7,851 bases of DNA, from contig CAJURQ010000017.1 of assembly GCA_910588955.1 (NCBI GenBank), positions 1 to 7,851 of the forward strand, read 5' to 3'. How positions within the stretch are numbered: the first letter of the stretch is position 1; each line of letters begins with the position of its first letter. This stretch comes from an uncultured Lachnospiraceae bacterium (GTDB taxonomy: Bacteria; Bacillota; Clostridia; Lachnospirales; Lachnospiraceae). A program made the translations under genes and the position numbers. Below are positions 5,601-7,851 of this stretch, piece after piece. The notes beneath the pieces are model-generated. The model was given only the letters and a program-made list of their open reading frames with translations, ran no database searches and was not told the origin of the DNA.

Positions 5601-7851
5601 TGACAGTTTCGTTTTCGCTGCCCGTCAAGCCGTCGCCGCTCCACCCCGCAAAGGTATAGCCTGTTTTCGTCGGATTCTTTAAGGTGATTGCCTCGCTCTC
5701 AATCGTATATTTCGTCGGATTGCCGGATGCGGTTCCGCCTTCTAAGTGATAGGTAATGGTATAAGTGACCGGATTCCACTTCGCCCAATATTCCTTTTCC
5801 CCGGTGGCGGTGCTGGGAATGCTTGTCACCTTTGTCCCGGTGCAGTCCGCATTGGTGTACCAGCCGTCAAAGGTATAGCCTGTCTTCTTCCAGTCTTTGG
5901 GCAGCGCCGCTCCCTTTCCGTCGGTATAGGACGTCAGATCCGTGCCGCTCCCGCCATTTCCGTGCAGGGTGACTTTATAATCCGCCACTTTCCAGTTTGC
6001 GGTATAAGCGCGGTCTCCCGTGCTTCCCTTCGCGATGGTGACTTTTGTGTTGGCGCTTCCCGTCAAACCCGTGCCGCTCCACCCGGTGAAGAAATAGCCC
6101 TCCCTGGTCGGATTCTTTAAGGTAATTGCCTCGCTCTCCACCGTGTAGTCTACGGGATTGCCGGTCACCTTCCCGCCGTTTAACTGATAGGTAATCTTAT
6201 AGCTGACCACCTCCCACTTCGCGTAATAGGTGGTATCCTTCTCCACTGTGACGGAAGTCCCCGCCGCGGTCACACTGGTTCCCGTGCCGCTGTCCTTCAA
6301 CCACCCCTTAAACTTGTAGCCGTCACGGGAAAGCGCCGCGCCGCCGCTCAGCGAAACAGTGGGCGCCGTCTCGTAGGCAACGGTACTTGACACATTCGCG
6401 TGCCGGGAAAGGGTCTGCGCCGCCACGCTCCCCTTTCCGCCGTTGGCATCATAGGAAACCGTGATGGTCTTCGTGTACAGACCGTACAGACTCGTATCCG
6501 CGGACAGCGTATACTCCGCGCCCGCCTGATACACATCGCCGGAAAAAGCGCCCGCAGTCCCGACATAGCCGTCGAAGGCATACCCGCTCAGACTCTCTCC
6601 CGCCGGCAGACTGACCTTCCCCGTCGTGCCGTTATTATAAACCACCGCCGTTTTCGTCTCGCTGCTCCCGTTGCCGGAATAGCAGGTGAGCGTCAGCTTC
6701 TTTTCGTAAATCGCATAGAGGGTAATGTTCGCCGTACCAATGGTATGGGAAGTCAGCTTCGTCGTGGCATTTTTGTCCGTATGCCAGCCCACAAATTCCC
6801 AGTCCTTCTTCGTGGCAGAGGGCGTCAAGTCCACCTTCGTGTTCTGCTCCACAAACATGGCAGTCTTCGTGGCGGAGGTGCCGCCGTTAGTCGCATAGTC
6901 GTAGGTGACAAGGGGCGCTCCCACGATGTTGTTCCGATAGTCATCAAACTGAGACACAAACCACGCACTCTTATAGGCTTCCGCCGACCCCAGCGGGACA
7001 TAGATACCACCCGTTTTACCGTAAAATTTTGTACCTATAAAATACCACTCTATATCGAATCCTTCCATACCCTTGACGAGTTCCGGCGGTGTTGCCCCCA
7101 GCATCTTTACGCTTTCCAGACTGCTACAATTCATAAATGCAATAGGACCTATCTTTGTTACGGACGCCGGAATCTCTATGCCGGCGAGGGATTTACATGC
7201 CTGAAATGCCGCTGCTCCTATTTCTTCCAATGTTTCCGGCAGCTTTACACTTTTGAGGTTGTTAGCATTTGAAACGCAACCATCCGCCAACCGTGTTACA
7301 CCGTTTTTTACTTCCAGGCTGATTACCCTATCATACCATTGCGAGTTGGTGTAAGCCGTTATCCACCCGGACATACCTGCATCTGAGTAAAACGTCAGCT
7401 TTCCATCCGTGTCAAGCGTCCAGCCAGCGCCCTCGCTCCCCCCAACAATCGCCGCCCGCGCACCGGCTTTCGCCGCCATGACCCGTCTTCTTTCCGCCCG
7501 CACTGTCACCGTAATCCGCGGCAGGCTGACGCCCTCCGCCGGCGCATACTCGTCCGGCAGAGCGGCGGTAAAAAGATAGGTTCCTTCCGTGTCCCCGTCA
7601 TACGCAGGGGCGGACTGCCATGTGACGCCGCCGATCGTGACGGTTTCTTCCCGCTTTTCCTCCCATGTGTTTTCCAGTATCTGTACAGATATCACATTCT
7701 CCGCATAATACTCTGGCAGCGTGACCGTATGGGTTTCCTGTCCGTTTCCGTTCTCCGCACCGGCATTTTCCCCGGCGTCCTCTTCGCCGTCATCTTCCGC
7801 GGGCGGTTCCTCCCCGCCTGTCTCCCCGGCATTTTCCCCAGAGTCCTCTTC
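2659..7851 (-). CDS. Giant multidomain surface protein, BspA-like LRR + InlB B repeats, membrane anchored (5' end outside window)
   Basis: An open frame of 1730 codons that runs off the right edge; residues here are counted from the edge. The order is: acidic Glu/Gly/Asn linker (1-39); a beta-rich Ig-like or Rib-like domain with EGTYLFTAALP (40-117); BspA-type leucine-rich repeats (142-312); seven InlB B-type repeats (314-839) recognised by NGG/GYxFxGW/YWAKW; two Ig-like domains, the second ending near TATDNAGNKT (840-1066); a LTDL-x3-AY domain pair (1072-1221); a degenerate InlB-like unit (1223-1295); a GxGYTLSA-type beta domain (1296-1378); a Pro/Glu/Gly/Thr-rich stalk (1379-1478); a C-terminal beta domain ending ELFSSYAIAY (1479-1679); a cysteine cluster (1689-1703); a membrane helix (1698-1721); and an RKKK-polyGlu tail. 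There is no LPXTG motif. This is the layout of an extracellular adhesin or ligand-binding protein held in the membrane. The signal peptide must lie beyond the edge. The GTG at 7695 is internal because the frame continues upstream with in-register domain sequence. The ligand is unknown. Confidence 0.93.
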   Translation of the reverse strand, partial: EEDSGENAGETGGEEPPAEDDGEEDAGENAGAENGNGQETHTVTLPEYYAENVISVQILENTWEEKREETVTIGGVTWQSAPAYDGDTEGTYLFTAALPDEYAPAEGVSLPRITVTVRAERRRVMAAKAGARAAIVGGSEGAGWTLDTDGKLTFYSDAGMSGWITAYTNSQWYDRVISLEVKNGVTRLADGCVSNANNLKSVKLPETLEEIGAAAFQACKSLAGIEIPASVTKIGPIAFMNCSSLESVKMLGATPPELVKGMEGFDIEWYFIGTKFYGKTGGIYVPLGSAEAYKSAWFVSQFDDYRNNIVGAPLVTYDYATNGGTSATKTAMFVEQNTKVDLTPSATKKDWEFVGWHTDKNATTKLTSHTIGTANITLYAIYEKKLTLTCYSGNGSSETKTAVVYNNGTTGKVSLPAGESLSGYAFDGYVGTAGAFSGDVYQAGAEYTLSADTSLYGLYTKTITVSYDANGGKGSVAAQTLSRHANVSSTVAYETAPTVSLSGGAALSRDGYKFKGWLKDSGTGTSVTAAGTSVTVEKDTTYYAKWEVVSYKITYQLNGGKVTGNPVDYTVESEAITLKNPTREGYFFTGWSGTGLTGSANTKVTIAKGSTGDRAYTANWKVADYKVTLHGNGGSGTDLTSYTDGKGAALPKDWKKTGYTFDGWYTNADCTGTKVTSIPSTATGEKEYWAKWNPVTYTITYHLEGGTASGNPTKYTIESEAITLKNPTKTGYTFAGWSGDGLTGSENETVTIAAGSTGNRTYTAHWIAAYQVTLHGNGGSGTNLTSYTEGRGAALPGDWTRRGYSFGGWHDNADCGGEKVTQILTTDTGAKEYWAKWIDDIAPVIGDLQYSYEPENLWHWLIGKDSLVITMPVTEEGSGADEITYSMTPEDGEAETKTAAIENGAAEITIAPVFKGTIAIICTDRAGNTSAGVTVGADLNADGVIIEDHAPEITVLADRGTSDTEPTQPDGVAVSGGYYVVPPALSVCVKDDMEHAVTGGLSVITYQIGDGAAKTVAFDKSTLQEAAQAAFTIPAVEIPTGVTEIAVTATDNAGNKTVKTLTIKVKGPEEKPAAVIAYREEKLTDLVPGAAYLIDGKPYTADEEGGIPIAEGWFGSTVSIIKQGNDIETTDSPEQSLPIPERPPKPAPTGVDVDTPGGTGELTDLTAGTAYEVSADGGKTWTSKAADENGEITGLAPGEYLVRVEAGVSSFASKSSDPAVIGAYQMKVTFVANGETYREVFVDYAGTLTDIPPVPPKKDAGEQLYAGAWCMDEQGTVPAVFTDITVDLTVYAVYTKEFTVTLQTGKGYTLSAETGSESPVREGGSFVFRFAMENGYQKTRHFAVKVNGVKVELTAEEPYTYTIADIRENQIVTVEGVVKKPDDKDKEHDPEPDIPVPEPEDAGPDQPIPSGNLSVKPTPPAPGTTNPVEKEPAGGQPGSTPGQEATAEPGDRPGTTPRPQPAGKPSETQKEQREAAGAQTVVVSADNGRLVLSGEPVATGNVKGMTDTSTVLALRNGAVIVTVVCEEQECTAGVADSIAVADAVLTPEQIQLVGDGETIEIRIDVKDISEKVPAQDKEVIERGMEAYREEAPGLVLGMYVDISMFIKIGAGDWNAVTATDAPVEVVIGIPEKLLSDGREFTIIRAHNGEYAFMNDLDGAPDTITISTELFSSYAIAYAQTEGAGADGKCGLCHICPTFLGICCFVWLAVILLIMAALFVLLRKKKEEEEE
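2689..2787 (-). other. Cysteine-cluster juxtamembrane segment and C-terminal membrane anchor of the surface protein
   Basis: The coding segment gives CGLCHIC, then PTFLGICC, running straight into about 24 hydrophobic residues and then RKKK and five glutamates. Five cysteines fall within 15 residues. The topology (ectodomain outside, RKKK inside) follows the positive-inside rule. The layout resembles a sortase signal, with motif, hydrophobic stretch and basic tail, but no LPXTG-like pentapeptide is present. I recall similar tails on other Clostridia repeat proteins but could not check this. Confidence 0.7.
3418..3717 (-). other. Pro/Glu/Gly/Thr-rich stalk region of the surface protein
   Basis: About 100 codons dominated by proline, glutamate, glycine, threonine and aspartate, for example EPDIPVPEPE and TTPRPQPAGKP, with no hydrophobic core residues. 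Such low-complexity stretches in Gram-positive surface proteins act as extended spacers that cross the cell wall. The segment is clearly richer in GC than the rest of the gene, as expected from Pro and Gly codons, and is a likely site of length variation. Confidence 0.75.
5335..6207 (-). repeat. Tandem duplication of a two-repeat module (438 + 435 bp)
   Basis: The segment 6207-5770 (units A1 and B1) and the segment 5769-5335 (A2 and B2) align end to end, with a net difference of one codon and roughly four-fifths identical bases by eye. Shared blocks include SEAITLKNPT, TLHGNGGSGT and YWAKW. The neighbouring InlB units do not share this level of similarity, so the pair arose by duplication within the gene and has since diverged. 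Confidence 0.85.
5335..6912 (-). repeat. Seven consecutive InlB B-type (Listeria-Bacteroides) repeats
   Basis: Seven units of 71-87 residues, each ending in an aromatic-rich strand such as LYAIYEK, YYAKWEV, YTANWKV, YWAKWNP, YTAHWIA or YWAKWID. Approximate unit boundaries are 6912-6700, 6699-6469, 6468-6208, 6207-5986, 5985-5770, 5769-5548 and 5547-5335. Most carry an NGG-type turn near the start and GYxFxGW in the middle. The first three have diverged from each other; the last four alternate as A-B-A-B. These beta-grasp-like units are known as structural spacers or ligand modules of adhesins such as internalin B. Confidence 0.88.
6916..7428 (-). other. BspA-type leucine-rich repeat domain of the surface protein
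   Basis: The domain opens with a cap containing LDTDGKLTFYSDAG, followed by repeats of the pattern LxSVxLPETLEEIGAAAFxxCxSL and IxIPASVTKIGPIAFMNCSSL, and closes with IYVPLGSAEAYKS, which is typical of the end of such domains. BspA-like repeats form short solenoids that bind host or bacterial surface ligands. Only about three full repeats are present, so the solenoid is short. Bases here are richer in A and T than in the flanking domains. Confidence 0.85.
7760..7851 (-). repeat. 66-bp-period acidic linker repeat at the window edge
   Basis: Two 26-base copies (7826-7851 and 7760-7785) match at 24 of 26 positions and are exactly 66 bases, or 22 codons, apart. They encode EEDSGENAG and EEDAGENAG inside a Glu/Asp/Gly/Asn-rich linker. 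The outer copy touches the window edge, so more copies may lie beyond it. Confidence 0.7.

Noticed and set aside
5335..6912. Regular repeats as a possible CRISPR array
   Set aside because: The units are long, diverged and coding in one continuous frame with InlB motifs; there is no short-repeat and unique-spacer pattern.
6400..7272. Plus-strand open frame of 290 codons opposite the LRR and first InlB repeats
   Set aside because: Arg-rich shadow translation with no recognisable motif; the minus-strand frame carries clear LRR and InlB motifs.
7693..7695. GTG as the true start of the surface protein
   Set aside because: The frame stays open to the window edge and the codons upstream complete the beta-rich domain, so this is an internal valine.

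Overview
The window looks like a Gram-positive gut-type Firmicute, most likely a Lachnospiraceae or related Clostridia member. The reasons are protein content and style: a very large mosaic surface protein with BspA-type leucine-rich repeats, Listeria-Bacteroides (InlB B) repeats and a C-terminal membrane anchor, next to an OmpR-family two-component system and an ABC ATPase of the FtsE/MacB/BceA type. GC content by eye is moderate, higher in the surface-protein gene than in the regulators. The assignment rests on recalled family resemblance; no search was run.

All four genes lie on the minus strand, so they are transcribed from right to left. From the right edge down to 2659 runs one open frame of 1730 codons, still open at the window edge, so its N-terminus and signal peptide are outside. 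Eight bases after its stop comes an OmpR-type response regulator (1919-2650). A histidine kinase follows (636-1922), overlapping the regulator by the 4 bases ATGA. After a 121-base gap comes the 5' part of an ABC transporter ATPase (1-514), which is cut by the left edge right after the catalytic Walker B glutamate.

The surface protein, regulator and kinase are spaced like one transcription and translation unit, and no convincing terminator was seen between them. The only real non-coding gap, 515-635, holds four copies of a 7-base motif (consensus YAAGRAW on the minus strand) spaced exactly 11 bases apart. That is the expected spacing for tandem binding of OmpR-family regulators, and a weak candidate -10 box and a Shine-Dalgarno follow before the ATPase start.

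The simplest model is that the kinase senses an envelope signal through its roughly 100-residue external domain and phosphorylates the regulator. The regulator then binds the four-repeat array and switches on the ABC transporter, whose FtsX-like permease should lie just left of the window. The unusual part is the tight linkage of this circuit to a giant surface protein. I do not claim a new defence or mobile system: the genes belong to known families, and the novelty is in the arrangement, the operator array and the cysteine-rich anchor.
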